Shown piece by piece: positions 1 through 11,062 of a stretch of DNA of 64,000 nucleotides. A program made the translations under genes and the position numbers. The stretch is from Plenodomus lindquistii. Its lineage: Eukaryota; Ascomycota; Dothideomycetes; Pleosporales; Leptosphaeriaceae. The notes beneath the pieces were generated by a model, which worked only from the letters and a program-made list of their open reading frames with translations, searched no databases and was not told the origin of the DNA. The stretch lies in NCBI GenBank assembly GCA_025504975.1, contig JANUWI010000008.1, positions 310,001 through 374,000 on the forward strand, in the 5' to 3' direction. Numbering within the stretch: the stretch's first letter is position 1; each line of letters opens with the position of its first letter.

Positions 1-1
1 T

Positions 2-1993
2 GTCTGGACCGTGTTCGCGACCGTAAACCTAATTTACGCCGTGTGCTCAACCTCGTGGCTCCTATACTGGGTCTTCTGGGCCTTTTGTTGGCCCACCATC
101 CTGATCGCGTGTCTGTTCCAGTTCAATGCGCCAGCCCGACTAGCGAGACGCACACTGAGAAAGACCTTCCTGCGAGAGCTTCACTTCATCAACGACCAAA
201 TCGCCTTTTTCGATCTGCCTGCGTTGGAAATCGACACTGAAGTCAAAGGCCTTTTTGTTATACGCGGCTTCACCTTGTCACTGTCCACGTTGACGCTCGA
301 GGTGCATGGTGTGGAAGCTGGAATCAAGCTCGCGGACGAGATCGAATTGGCCATTCAAGTCGACAAGGTTGTTGTTCCGCTTTTCAGGGAGATCACTGTC
401 GATGATGTTTACGCCAATGTCAAGGGTGGTGATTGGGAGGTCATGTTCGGAGATGTCAAATACGGCCAACCCGAGCCTGACGATGACGACTCTGTCATCA
501 TAACAGATACAGCGATCCTGAAGGCAGCGTCCAAAGGTGTCAATCGTCGTCCAGCTGATATGGTGAGAAATCTCACGGCCGGAAAACCGCCAGCAGAAGT
601 CCGGGACGCAAAGTCGGCATTCGAATCTGTCAAGAAAGTCTCTGCGAACGAGCAAGATGCTACCGTCAAATACCAGGACTTGGTCCGCCACATTCATGAC
701 ACAAGTGCTATCACAAACGCGAAGAAGACCCTCCAGGATGCTGCAAAGACGATGAGCGAGTCTTCCTCAGAAGATGGCAAGAACAAGGCGCGTGAGGACG
801 GCCACCTAGACACTGAGAACCTTGACGACTTCCGGGCTGCCATCTGTACTCAAATACACAGCCAGCCTTCCATACCCCATCCTCCGTCAAAGTCAATTCG
901 GGTATCGACCCTCCGTAAGACTTCGCATCCTAAAGTCAAGGCCTTTCTACATCGACTTCCGTTCCTGTACCGCCTTATGCTGAGCCCCATCTGCTACTTT
1001 CACCCCGTCAAGTTCAAGTCAGTTACTGCCGCCGGATCTGGAAAGTGGTTCACTCACTTGATGAGGCAGTATCTCTTCAAGCACTACTCCTCACAAGATG
1101 GCGATGTTCGCAGACTGGAGGCACGAATCTCAGAGTGGTGTACAGACGCCAACTTCGCAGTCGAATTCGGACCCATTCAGAGCGAGGCCCACTTTCCGAT
1201 CAACACAAACTACAATATCCAATGTCACTTCAAGATCTCCGATGTGATGGCTTACCGGACACTTCCTGATGGCGTCGAACTCAAGCAAGTTGTTCGTCTT
1301 GGAGGCGCGGATGCCGTCCTCACCATCCCTACCTACCTATTTCCACATCACGAGCACATCTTCCAGAAGATACCAAGCGACTTTGAGATCTTGGAGATGG
1401 AATCAGCCATCAAAGAGATAGAAGGTACCCCCAAGGAGGTCCAGGCTCGCAAAGAACTTGAGAAGCTCAAGAAAGACGAGACAGCTATGCACATCAGCGC
1501 GCATGCACACCTCCCCGCACAGTTCCACCAAGATCTATTGAATTTTGTCGCTGCGATTGTGAAAGCTACAAAGGTTATTGAGTCAGACAAAGACTTTGAG
1601 GAAGCCAAGGTCCTGCGAGAGCTCAAGCGTATCGGTACAAATGGCATGGATAGCGAGGTTAGTAGTCTCGCGTCAGTCAACACCGACGGTACCACCAACA
1701 CAGACAACACGCAAACCTCGCTCAACTCTGAGGAGAAGGGCTTCAAGGCCTTCCTCAAGAAAGTTGATACCGGATTCAAGGAGGCGTCGAACAAGACCGT
1801 GGTCGGTATGCGGAAGGCGGGACAGAGCACTGTTAGTGCCATGGCGAATGATCGTTGGATCGCAAGGCTTGTGGGCAAGGTCACGAAGAAGTTGGAGCGC
1901 GCCCAAGGCGAAATCGGATACAGCGGAGAGGTGCCTATTCCCTTGGCTAAGTACCGCGAGAGGCATGAGTCTGAGACGAAACTATTACCTTGA
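2..1993 (+). CDS. conserved-type membrane-anchored protein, 5' partial
   Basis: The frame is open to the left edge, and its first possible start (position 11) is GTG, so the true start probably lies outside the window. About 660 residues are visible, ending at TGA 1991-1993. The N-terminus has two closely spaced hydrophobic segments (visible residues 4-20 and 22-38) followed by a basic stretch, which suggests a membrane hairpin or anchor. Residues 70-150 alternate beta-prone segments with repeated ELAIQV- and DVYANV-like pieces, reminiscent of beta-strand lipid-transfer modules, but I recognise no family. The middle is charged and helical, and the C-terminus is lysine-rich. There is no intron in the visible part. 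The gene is surely real given its length and codon use. The function is unknown and the lipid-transfer idea is only a guess. Confidence 0.75.
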   Translation, partial: VWTVFATVNLIYAVCSTSWLLYWVFWAFCWPTILIACLFQFNAPARLARRTLRKTFLRELHFINDQIAFFDLPALEIDTEVKGLFVIRGFTLSLSTLTLEVHGVEAGIKLADEIELAIQVDKVVVPLFREITVDDVYANVKGGDWEVMFGDVKYGQPEPDDDDSVIITDTAILKAASKGVNRRPADMVRNLTAGKPPAEVRDAKSAFESVKKVSANEQDATVKYQDLVRHIHDTSAITNAKKTLQDAAKTMSESSSEDGKNKAREDGHLDTENLDDFRAAICTQIHSQPSIPHPPSKSIRVSTLRKTSHPKVKAFLHRLPFLYRLMLSPICYFHPVKFKSVTAAGSGKWFTHLMRQYLFKHYSSQDGDVRRLEARISEWCTDANFAVEFGPIQSEAHFPINTNYNIQCHFKISDVMAYRTLPDGVELKQVVRLGGADAVLTIPTYLFPHHEHIFQKIPSDFEILEMESAIKEIEGTPKEVQARKELEKLKKDETAMHISAHAHLPAQFHQDLLNFVAAIVKATKVIESDKDFEEAKVLRELKRIGTNGMDSEVSSLASVNTDGTTNTDNTQTSLNSEEKGFKAFLKKVDTGFKEASNKTVVGMRKAGQSTVSAMANDRWIARLVGKVTKKLERAQGEIGYSGEVPIPLAKYRERHESETKLLP

Positions 1994-2428
1994 TGACGCA
2001 TTGTTCAGGGGAGGTGTTGGGATGTTGAGCGCTGTAGATGATACCCAAGTACGCTCAAGCGTTGTATATGACACGTCATGGTCATGGAAAGGCCTTTACT
2101 GATCCAAAGTATGAATGAACAAGTTCCAGACTATCTCTCGCGCTTATCGTGAGATCAGATTACACAAAGCTGGGCAAGGCTGAGGCGTCCCACGCCACCG
2201 GCTTATCGGCAATCACCACTTAGCATTGGCACCAATTGGCAATGGGCTCGTCACCACTTTGGAAGGGCCTCGATGATGTCTGCCGTGCGCCTCGACTGGG
2301 CGTTGTCGTAAATATAGAACTCCTTTTTGCGCTTGTTGGATATAGACATGCATCTGCCATGAAGCCTTGCACTGTTACTTGGATATGATAGAGTTCGCGA
2401 TCGCAGATCAGCCTCCACCGCCGCAGAT
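1994..2428. other. intergenic, promoter of the LCCL gene
   Basis: This stretch between two same-strand genes shows no convincing ORF, RNA gene or repeat. It must hold the 3' end of the left gene and the promoter of the next one. Confidence 0.5.
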
Positions 2429-4495
2429 ATGCACCGCGACACGCCGCCCAAAAGCGCCGGAGCCACTGTAACCCCGGTCAGCAACCACAATGACCTCGAG
2501 CGGGGACATCGCGAAGACGGACCGAGTGGATCGTCTTCGAATAGGACGCTGGAAGGGACAACGCCGTCTGTGAGGTCGACGCCGACGTTGCGACAGAGTC
2601 TCGAGTTCGAGGACCCTGCGCCACCGTACGAAGCACACGCTGCGCCCTTCTGGCAACGCGCCGGCCGCAAACTACCAGCGCCGGTTGTTCGCATTGGCAG
2701 GAAGACTGGGAACTGGTTCAAAGGTCCTACACCGCCGAGGAGACATCGGATTGTGCCTTGGAACGAGTACTTACAGACCGCGCCGAGAGATTTTGTGCAT
2801 GGCCTGAAGGAATGGCGATATGTACTGTTTTTGGCGGCGTGTTTGACTTGGGCAGCTGCATTTGGTATTCTCTTGAGCACGCATGGGTTGCCTGAGGATG
2901 TTGATGGAATGGGACCGCCGGTGAGGTTGTCGTGTACGGATACGCTGTGGTAAGACACATGTCTTATGAGACGAAACCCATCACCTTGCTGCTGGTCTGA
3001 GCTAATGAATATCAACAGGCCTTCAGCAGAAGCCTGCGGCATCAACGGTCGTAATTGTCAACCTTTCGACAACACAACGTTTCCTTTCCATTGCCCTGCC
3101 AACTGCGCCAGCGCGCGCATACTCAATCCAAGGGCTGTGGGCAATGTAAGCTACAACTACCGACCGCTCATCATTGGCGGCCCTATGCCTTCTCTCACAG
3201 ATAGTCTGGGTCATAGCGTTGGCACAGCGTACTCCTACCGTAGCGACTCCTTCATTTGCGGCTCTGCAATGCACTACGGCATCGACGTTAGCAACAAGAA
3301 AGGCGGATGCGGTCTGCTAAGCATGACGGGCGGGCAAGCAATCTTTGGCTCGAGTTCCAGGAACGGTCTGACATCTATACCTTTTTATGGGAGCTTCCCC
3401 ATGAGCTTTACATTCCGTCCGCTGGACGGCTGCGAAGATCCGAGATGGAAGCTGCTCATCTTGTCTGTCATCATGACAACAGTATTTGGGTTGTTTACGA
3501 GTAGCCCTGCAACCTTCTTCGTGCCTATCTTCACGATCATGTTCTTCCAGATTGCCATGGCATCGGATCCACCAGGCTACTCTACCTACGCTGATCTCGC
3601 TTCCACGGCGCTGGGTCGCTTCCTACCCGCTGCTCTAGTCGCAGTAGTCATCTATCGTACTAGTGTGTACAGGGCACTCAAAGGCTGCAATGCGCATATT
3701 GAAAAGACGATCCTTTGGGTGGGAGGTGCATGGGTCGGATCCCTCAACAACTATACCTTTGACAAGATCCCCATTTCGCGGCTCACAGGCCACGATATCC
3801 GCCAACAACCCGGCGCCATCGCTGCTCTCGTCGTCATCGTCATCGTAATCTTCATAGTCGCATTGTACCAGTGCTGGTGTCTTAGGATCGAAGGCCGACT
3901 GCCACGGTACCTAGGCATCTACGCCTGTCTAGGAATAAGTCTGGGAATTCTCGCTGCGATGCCGCAACTCAACCTCCGAATCCACCACTACATCCTCGCG
4001 CTACTGCTGCTCCCTGGTACGGCAATGCAGACGCGCCTAAGCCTACTGTGTCAGGGATTACTGGTCGGACTCTTCATAAACGGCATCGCGCGCTGGGGCT
4101 TCGATTCCATATTGCAGACCTCTTTCGCGCTACGCGGCGACGCACAGCTCGGGTCCGTACTGCCCACTATTATGGAGCCAGTCATCAACGGCACTAGCAT
4201 TACGTTTACCTGGGACAAGGCGCTGCAAGGCTGGGACGGCGTTAGCGTGCTGGTCAACGATGTGCAGCGATACATGGGCAATGGGTCCGCAGAGACGGGC
4301 GGTTTCACATTCACCGACACCACGGATCGGTACCAGCAGAGTCTCTTGCCAGACGGTGTGGAAACATTTATGTATTTCCGCTTCGGGCTGTTCAAGTATC
4401 TGCCCTTTGGCCAAATTAGTTATGGGGATTATACGAGGGCGGGGATGTGGGCGAGGAATGGGACGTGGAGTGGGATTCCGCCGGGGCGGACGTGA
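2429..4495 (+). CDS. LCCL domain-containing multi-pass membrane protein
   Basis: Exons are 2429-2949 and 3019-4495, joined across a 69-bp intron (GTAAGA donor, GCTAATG branch, CAACAG acceptor). The split codon restores a Trp and gives 665 residues. A polar cytosolic-type N-terminus (about 130 residues) leads to a first membrane segment (131-150). A Cys-containing extracytosolic region follows (about 180-290), with FHCPANC, YRSDSFICGSAMHYG and the GGCG turn, the hallmarks of an LCCL module. Several further hydrophobic segments occupy roughly residues 310-590. Fungal proteins of this architecture sit in the secretory or plasma membrane, and their biochemical role is unknown. In animals LCCL modules are extracellular and are suspected to bind ligands such as LPS. 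The architecture call is firm; the function is open. Confidence 0.9.
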
Positions 4496-4848
4496 ATGTT
4501 CCGCTTGAGTGTGGAGATGCATGATGATCTTGTAGGTGCGCGATGTGATAGGATGAGGAACGAATAGTCCGCATGTACATGTATAGTATGAAAGAAACGT
4601 TTCACGTTAGTTGCCATGCATGCAGTGTTACTCCAGCCCCCGTGCGTCAACCCCCCTCTCGTACCATGGTACGTTAGAGGAGACCCGGCGCGGCATCATG
4701 CATCGCAACATTGAACATCTGCGCGGGTAAACACACCACCAAAAGAAAACTTTGACTCGAAGGAAGGCTCAACACACCACATACATCCGCCTCCCATATC
4801 CCCCCCATACCTACGACCTTCGCAATCCCGGCACCGCACGCCATCACG
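4496..4848. other. intergenic, promoter of small secreted protein
   Basis: No gene is visible. The last 80 bases before the start codon are rich in C and A and poor in G, typical of a fungal 5' leader. Confidence 0.45.
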
Positions 4849-5368
4849 ATGCATCGCCTCATCGCCTACATCCTCTCTACCTGCGCGCTCCTCTTCTCGC
4901 TCGGCACAGACGCGCAAAGCAGCGACCAGGCATCCTCAGCCTGCACAATCAACGTCTACACTGAGACTGTAGACATGGTTCTCGGACAATACACCGCGCG
5001 CCGCCGCGTAGTCTACGAGACATCCAAGCCCATCTCAGCCGATCGCTACGACACAACCATGTATGCTCTGGGTCTGACGTGGGGAGATAACAAGGAAGGT
5101 ATGTCGTTATGATTTGCGTTCTCTGTTGTGTAGACGAGAGAACAGTTGCTGACAGGTTGTGCTAGCTTGTAGTGCAATGGTTCAGGATATGAATGTGTAC
5201 TACCATGGTGTTGCGTTGCCGGGAGGCGTGTATGTGGTTGATAGTAGTGAGGAGCAGAGTACGGCAGGGAGACAAGCGCATGAGTGCTTGTTGGGGTATT
5301 TTACGGATTTGTTGGTGCGGGAGTTGGGGTGTGTGGTTAACAAGGAGGCTGTGAAGGCGTACGTGTAG
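4849..5368 (+). CDS. small secreted protein
   Basis: Exons are 4849-5098 and 5166-5368 (67-bp intron, GTATGT donor). Two nearer AGs are available, but only the one ending at 5165 keeps the frame open, giving 150 residues. The N-terminus is a clear signal peptide: one Arg, a hydrophobic core (about residues 4-18) and a likely cleavage site near Ala22-Gln23. The mature part is about 128 residues with four cysteines, one each near CTINVY, CSAMVQ, HECLLG and GCVV, enough for two disulphides. It has no other membrane segment, no GPI signal and no recognisable enzymatic motif. A secreted or cell-surface role is likely. An effector-like role is possible but has no direct support. Confidence 0.75.
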
Positions 5369-6234
5369 AGAGCCTTGATATGAAATGGAAAATGAGAATT
5401 TGTGCGATTTTCAAAGATTTGTCCAAACGATTCATGTCTCTCGACTAATTGTTTGGTGCATGGTGCCCGGGATGTCAACCGAGCAATATCGATTTCACAC
5501 AGGGCTTTGGGTCGCAAGCCGTCAAGAGTGCTGTTTCTAAGATTTGGGCCACACCGCGACGCTCTGCGATACCGTCCGTCCACACAACTTGTAGACACCA
5601 GAGTAAGCTCCAGGGAGCTGATCGTTGTTGGTGCCCAACTTCTGATGTAAATAGTGCTGAACCTATTGTGGGCGTTTGACTGTATGCGATGACTAGGAGC
5701 TCTAGCAATGAGCCAGACCCCGGAAGGTGAGCCAGATTGTCGGGATGGAGTGAACCGACAAGTTTGTCGTCCTTCGATAGGATTGGAATACAAGGACTTT
5801 GATCAAAGATTGGATGGGGGTTACTTCGGTCAAAAAACTGCAACGTGGGCAGTTTACCTATGCGTAAGTGTAATGACACCGTCGTAAAGCACAGAACAGT
5901 GTATGATGGGAATTTTCTAAGCTTTATTAGTCTCCGTCACAAACCTTAAGTTTTATGCAAGTTCAAGTGGACATACGGAACAGCGGGAAAGTCCTGGGCT
6001 GACTCCGCAAACGCTGAGCGCTCCTCGTTATACAGCCGATAGCGTCTCATGCGATGGTCATCCCAGGCTTCGCCGACCTCTCCCCCTTTTTTATGCATTT
6101 TTCGTAGAGGCCGGTAGTTGTCCAGATAAACATAAGCCTCCCGTCTCGGTCGCGGGCGGACGGCTAGTTCGGATGGATCGAATTCACGTAAGTCTGTTTT
6201 TGTTCAGTATGCAGAGGATGACCTGTTCTTTGCT
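5369..6234. other. intergenic between convergent genes
   Basis: About 870 bases lie between the secreted-protein gene (+) and the HET gene (-). Short ORFs occur on both strands, but none has plausible composition, a start context or splice support. No repeat or RNA gene is seen. Confidence 0.45.
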
Positions 6235-8248
6235 TTACGTACTGAAGCGTCGTTGTGCCAACCAATTCGAAAGCATCCTCTGCATTACTGATTTATTTTC
6301 GAGACGTGACAATAACCACTGAAACTCCAATTCGCTGTGTGCTAGGTTGAAGGCTGCTCCGTTGAATCTTTTGAAGCGATCGCCTTTGAATTCCGTTGCT
6401 GTATCTATCGAAGAAGGTATCCCTCGAGTTGACCCTGAACTGATACTGTACTGTGCTAGTTGATCAGAATGAGACTTATCAAGGGCTTCTTTGTCTCGCT
6501 TCTCTGGGCTGAAGACAGTCGAAAACCGATCCAAAAATTTCTGTATCGTGGGTTGATTGTACCATTGTAGAGACACAGACGCCGTCTTCCCAGCTATGTC
6601 AATCCATGACCAGTCCACGATGCGGCCGCGCTTGAGGTACTGGAAGATATGAGACGTTTCTCTCACGCCTTTCAGGGTCCCATCGGCCTTGTGCTCGTAA
6701 GTCACGTAATTCTCTCGGGGAAATATGATAGCTCCTTCCCAACCTGCCCAGGAGAAGCTTGCAAATCTGTCGCGACGTCGTAGATCACCTTTGGTGGCCA
6801 TGAATAGAAGGAAGTGATCCAGATATAAGTCTGGAAGGCCCTCTGTCATGGACGTGTCCATTGAGACCGTCATGGGTCGTATAACACCTGCGAAAGCGCG
6901 TAGGGCATCGCCATCATCTCGCAGCTTGCGTCGTGAAAAGTCCTCGCATAGCTTCTGGTATGCCCAGAGAGAAGGAAGAACGCCGTCCATAAAGGTGGGC
7001 ATGCGGCTGATGTTGCTGTCGTCCGTGTCAAGCCAGCAATGAAATTCGTCTGACCAGGTATCTTCACTCCAATTCGCTTCTTGGCAGCGGAAGTAGATTT
7101 GGCCGTCAATGAATATGACCGTCCTACGCGACAACACAAGTTCTTGTAAAGTCCAGCCACGCTCGTTATATACGGAGCGGCTCAAGTGCCAGTCGACACT
7201 GTGAATAATAGTCATGGTCAACCCTGGGGATACCTGTCTCGTGGTCAGCACGCGTCGTATGTCTGTTGCTGACGACGTATGTAGTCCTGCCAAGCCAGCT
7301 CCAGCATCAACTCCGGATCCGGCAACAATGGTGCAGTATGAGTCTCGATATATCATGTTCATCATGCTGATACCTAATGCGACATCGTCTGCATCATCCT
7401 GCACGAGGCACAAGCTGTCCACCCAGAGATATCTTTCTCCCATGGAGCTGACAAGTTCGATAGCGTTTTTTATGGTATTGGGCAGATGCTCAATGATGTT
7501 CCTCAGGCTTCCTTCCTGAGAAAGCTGCCGCAGATTGCTTTTTTGAAGCTTGAACATGGGCGATTGGCCCCAAACGTAACTGAGTGTAACATATCTGACG
7601 CCTAGCGCCATAACGCGGATACAGCCAGACTCGAGATCGATGACCCGAAAATATGACATGACGCTGTCGTTGTAGAATTTGGCTCGTCTTGCCAACCTTG
7701 CTCGTTCTTCAACCGTCTGTGATTGTATAAGCACACTTTTTGTAAGTGACAGATTAAGTCTGGTGTACCTCAGTTTCTAATGCACTCACTACACCATATC
7801 CGCATCTCTTATGCTTCTTGTCACACGTCACCAGCCATGACTTGAGTCTTTCAATATCAATGTCGGCTGGAGGCGGCGCACGAGCGTAGTCCGGTGCAAG
7901 CACAGAAGCCCCACCATCGGCGATGAAAGCGATCCTGGTCCCTAGAAGAGATGGATATGATAGCCTGAAGGAACATTCATCTGGGAAGAGAACCACGTTG
8001 ATTCTTTCCTTTGGATTGATGTCTGCGTTCTCATTTCGAGTAGCATCCGTGATCGCAGTTACTGCAAGCTGACAGAATCCGCAAGACGTCCTTTGCTGCA
8101 GGTCATGCCACGTTCCCAGGCACCAGCCTCCATCGCCCTCCTCATCAACTTCAGGCAACTGGGAAAGCAGCTCATCACGCGATGGCAGAAAATCGCCTTG
8201 ATGTGGCAATGCATGAAGGGCAGCACAAAACGGAGTGCAAGATGCCAT
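6235..8248 (-). CDS. heterokaryon incompatibility (HET) domain protein
   Basis: Exons in coding order are 8248-7769 and 7716-6235. The 52-bp intron is in phase 0 and the product is 653 residues. HET-domain hallmarks appear in order: YVTLSYVWG (about 201-209), then RYLWVDSLCLVQDD (about 252-265), then YNERGWTLQELVLSRR (about 346-361). HET proteins act in fungal allorecognition, and their activation upon fusion of unlike hyphae leads to growth arrest or cell death. The first 160 residues are not HET-like; they carry several cysteines and may be a recognition or regulatory part. No NACHT, WD or ankyrin region follows, so it is a stand-alone HET protein, a class present in dozens of copies in Pleosporales. 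It is divergent from the flavin oxidase gene. Whether it is a functional incompatibility locus cannot be told from one strain. Confidence 0.88.
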
Positions 8249-8818
8249 AGTAGTGGGACGCTGGTGGAAAGTGGACCCTTCTAGCGTGAAAGCTAGCCGT
8301 GGCTTCCTCGCTCATCTCAACTAGGTAATTCAGGCCCCCTAACAACGACTTCAATTCACAGCTCTGTAAGACGGCTCATCGTCAGACAATACTTAATGAC
8401 ACCATTCCCAGCTGAAAAGGCAAGCTTTTCATCAACACACGGCTGTACGAGGTTTATCGGCCGCAAATTTCCGAAGTCTGTTTCGCAGTACTTCTAAGCT
8501 CAGACGTAATGGCCCAATAGAGCACAAGATCTTAGTTCCGAGCAGGGCTCTGTCCATCAACCCAGGTCTTCACTCATAAATCTCACGCGTTGGACTATTG
8601 AGGGGGCAGTTTCGTTGGGGAATTTGAAGATGTGGGGTCTTTCCTTCTCCGCAATGTGGGGAACCCTTGCTCCCCCGAGTCTCACCCCTTCACACCCACT
8701 AGCGCATATCGACCATTAGCGCAGGCACAAGAGGCGACATGTCTACTCCTGCAGGATACATCACATATGTGAATCTTGAGCCATCATTCTCACGACTCTA
8801 CTCAGAATACCTAGCACG
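8249..8818. other. divergent promoter, HET gene / flavin oxidase gene
   Basis: About 570 bases lie between two divergently transcribed genes. No further ORF is convincing, and I see no clear TATA box or repeat. Confidence 0.5.
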
Positions 8819-10838
8819 ATGGCACCCACGATTACAGCTTACGTCGACAAAGAATACCAATCAACACACTATAATCTCTTCAAAGATTCCATTACTGTAC
8901 CATTGAATTCGGTACTTCCACCTGGAGTAACGAAGGATGCCTTCGATCAGGCGATCCAGAAGTACAGAGATGTAGTAGGGAAAGAGCAGGTGTATCATGG
9001 TGAGGACCTGGCGGAGTACATTGATCCATATGAGTTACATGAGGCGGAGGGTACTCGCAAGATACCAAGTGCAGCTGTACGACCAAAGGACATAGAAGAG
9101 CTAAAGGGTGTGTTGAAGATCTCCAATGACTATCACATCCCTGTGTGGACGTTCTCGAGAGGCAAGAATCTTGGGTAAGTTGTCATATTGGGCCTTTAAT
9201 CCGCCTCGACACGTCACTGTCCTTTCTAACCCTTGATCATCAGATATGGCGGGCCAGCTCCCCGAGTAACCGGATCTATCGCCCTTGATCTCCACCGGAT
9301 GAACAAGATTATCGAAGTAAATGGCGAGTACGCTTACGCCGTCGTCGAACCCGGCGTCACGTTCACAGATCTCTACGACTACTGCGTGAAAAACAAACTC
9401 AACGTCTGGCCTTCCTGTCCGTCCCTAGGTTGGGGCTCCGTCATCGGCAACACGCTCGACCGCGGTGCAGGCTTCACGCCCACCGCAGCCCACCACCAGC
9501 ACATCGCAGGCGTAGAAGCCATGCTCGCAAACGGCGACCTCGTACGAACCGGCCAATTCGGCGTATCAAACTCCCCCTCAGCCCATTTGTCAAAATTCAC
9601 ATTCGGGCCCTCAATCGAAGGCCTCTTCCTGCAATCCAACCTAGGCATCGTCACCAAAATGGGAATCTGGCTCACACCCGCCCCCCAAGCATACATGTCC
9701 TGTACCTTCGACATGCCCGACTTCGAAGACGTCGAAACAATCGTTGACATCTTCGGCCCACTCCGTCGCGACGGCCTCTTACCAAACACAGTCTACGTCT
9801 CCAACGTGACAGAATGGTTCGCCATGCTCGGGTCCCGCGAAGACTTCTGGCCGCACAAAACGCCGATCCCAGACTGGCGGATCAAAGAGCTGCAGCAGCA
9901 ATTCGACCTAGGATACTGGAACGCAAAATTTGGCTTATACGGTGCAAAAGACGTAATCCAAGCGCATTTCGACGAACTGAAACGCATCATTGGACGGAAA
10001 ACCACCAAGGGGAGATTAAACGGCAAGATATACGCCGCGCCAGAAGGCGAAACTCTAGATCCAACATCCATCCCCGAAACAGACGGTGGCTTCTTCGTCG
10101 GCATCCCTACACTCTGGTCCCTCCCTATGGTTAAATTTCGCGTCCCTAAACCCTCCTCCTCCAACAACAAACCCCCCGGCATAGGCGCCCACTACGACTA
10201 CTCCCCCATCATCCCGTCCCGGGGCTCAGAAATCCTGTCCTGGATAAAACAAGCAAAAGCAATCTGTGAGCGCGACAACTTCGACCTCTTCTGCGACTTC
10301 TTCATGCACGAGCGACACGTGATTTTCGTAAACATGTTTACTTTTGACAAGACGAATGCGGAGCATCGGCGTGCGGTGCAGAGTATTTTTGATGGGCTGT
10401 TTGAGGCGGGGAAGAAGAGGGGGTATAGTAAGTATCGGAGTCATGTTAATACTATGGGTGAGTTCCTGCTTTTCTTCTTCTTCTTCTTCTTCTTCTTCTT
10501 CTTCTTCTTCTTCTTCTTCTTCTTCTTCTTCTTCTTCTTCTTCTTCTTCTTCTTCTTCTTCTTCTTCTCACTCTCCTTGTCCTTTTTTGTCGTGTTGATG
10601 CTGGGCCGAGAGGCAGAGGCTAGAGAGACGGTGGTGATGGGGTGAGGTCCGGATCCAAAAGCTAACGGAAATCTTAGATCGCGTAGCATCGCTGTATGAT
10701 TTTAATGATCATGCGTATAGGAGGTTTGTAGAGACGATCAAGGATGCTGTGGATCCAAAGGGGATTCTCTCACCAGGTAAACAGGGCATTTGGCCACGCA
10801 GATTCAGGGAGAATGAGAAGTTGAAGGCGAATCTGTGA
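8819..10838 (+). CDS. vaoA: vanillyl-alcohol oxidase family flavoenzyme
   Basis: Exons are 8819-9174, 9244-10457 and 10678-10838, giving 576 residues (Penicillium simplicissimum VAO has 560). An FAD_binding_4 domain covers about residues 75-290 with SRGKNLGYGGPAPR, and LGWGSVIGNTLDRGAG carries the counterpart of VAO Asp170 (here about Asp191). Near residue 435 the sequence GAHYDYSP matches the position of VAO His422, the covalent FAD link. Tyr515-Arg516 in SKYRSH matches Tyr503-Arg504, which bind the phenolate. The C-terminal AVDPKGILSPGK is the usual family ending. The enzyme should oxidise 4-substituted phenols such as vanillyl alcohol or 4-(methoxymethyl)phenol to aldehydes, producing H2O2. 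VAO is peroxisomal and cytosolic in Penicillium, and no clear targeting signal is seen here. The exact substrate is uncertain because eugenol oxidases share these residues. The second intron holds a long TTC microsatellite. Confidence 0.9.
10472..10567 (+). repeat. (TTC)32 microsatellite inside an intron
   Basis: Thirty-two uninterrupted TTC units (96 bp) lie in intron 2 (10458-10677) of the flavin oxidase gene. The strand is all pyrimidine in the transcript sense. The GCTAAC branch site and the TTAG acceptor lie well downstream (10661-10677), so the tract is not the polypyrimidine tract of that acceptor. Confidence 0.98.
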
Positions 10839-10892
10839 GTTTGGGTCCGCGGGAGAAATGGGATCTGAGATTGGTGATGTGTGTGTATAAGA

Positions 10893-10905
10893 GGGGGGGG
10901 GGGGG
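10893..10905 (+). repeat. G13 homopolymer
   Basis: Thirteen consecutive G lie just past the 3' end of the flavin oxidase gene, between convergent genes. The exact length may be a sequencing approximation. Confidence 0.9.
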
Positions 10906-11062
10906 CGGGAAAAGAACCAAATCTTAGTAAACTGCTTGACAACTATACAGTAGCACTTTCGAGAGTATGACATGTGTGTGTGTATGACTTCGGTATAGGG
11001 TATAGGAATTGGTTATAGTAATTCGTGTAGCTTACTCATACCTCATGTCTAGGCATCACCAC

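Noticed and set aside
1348..2001. 217-codon ORF antisense to the left-edge gene
   Set aside because: It shadows a longer, better supported frame and has no independent features.
2251..3045. 264-codon minus-strand ORF over the start of the LCCL gene
   Set aside because: It overlaps the N-terminal exon and intron of a gene with domain and splice support.
5200..5793. 197-codon minus-strand ORF over the second exon of the secreted protein gene
   Set aside because: Its composition is not protein-like, and it overlaps the supported secreted protein on the other strand.
10441..10689. Poly-Lys, poly-Ser and poly-Phe ORFs across the TTC tract
   Set aside because: They arise only from translating the microsatellite. 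The tract lies in an intron bounded by GTGAGT and TTAG that restores the oxidase C-terminus.
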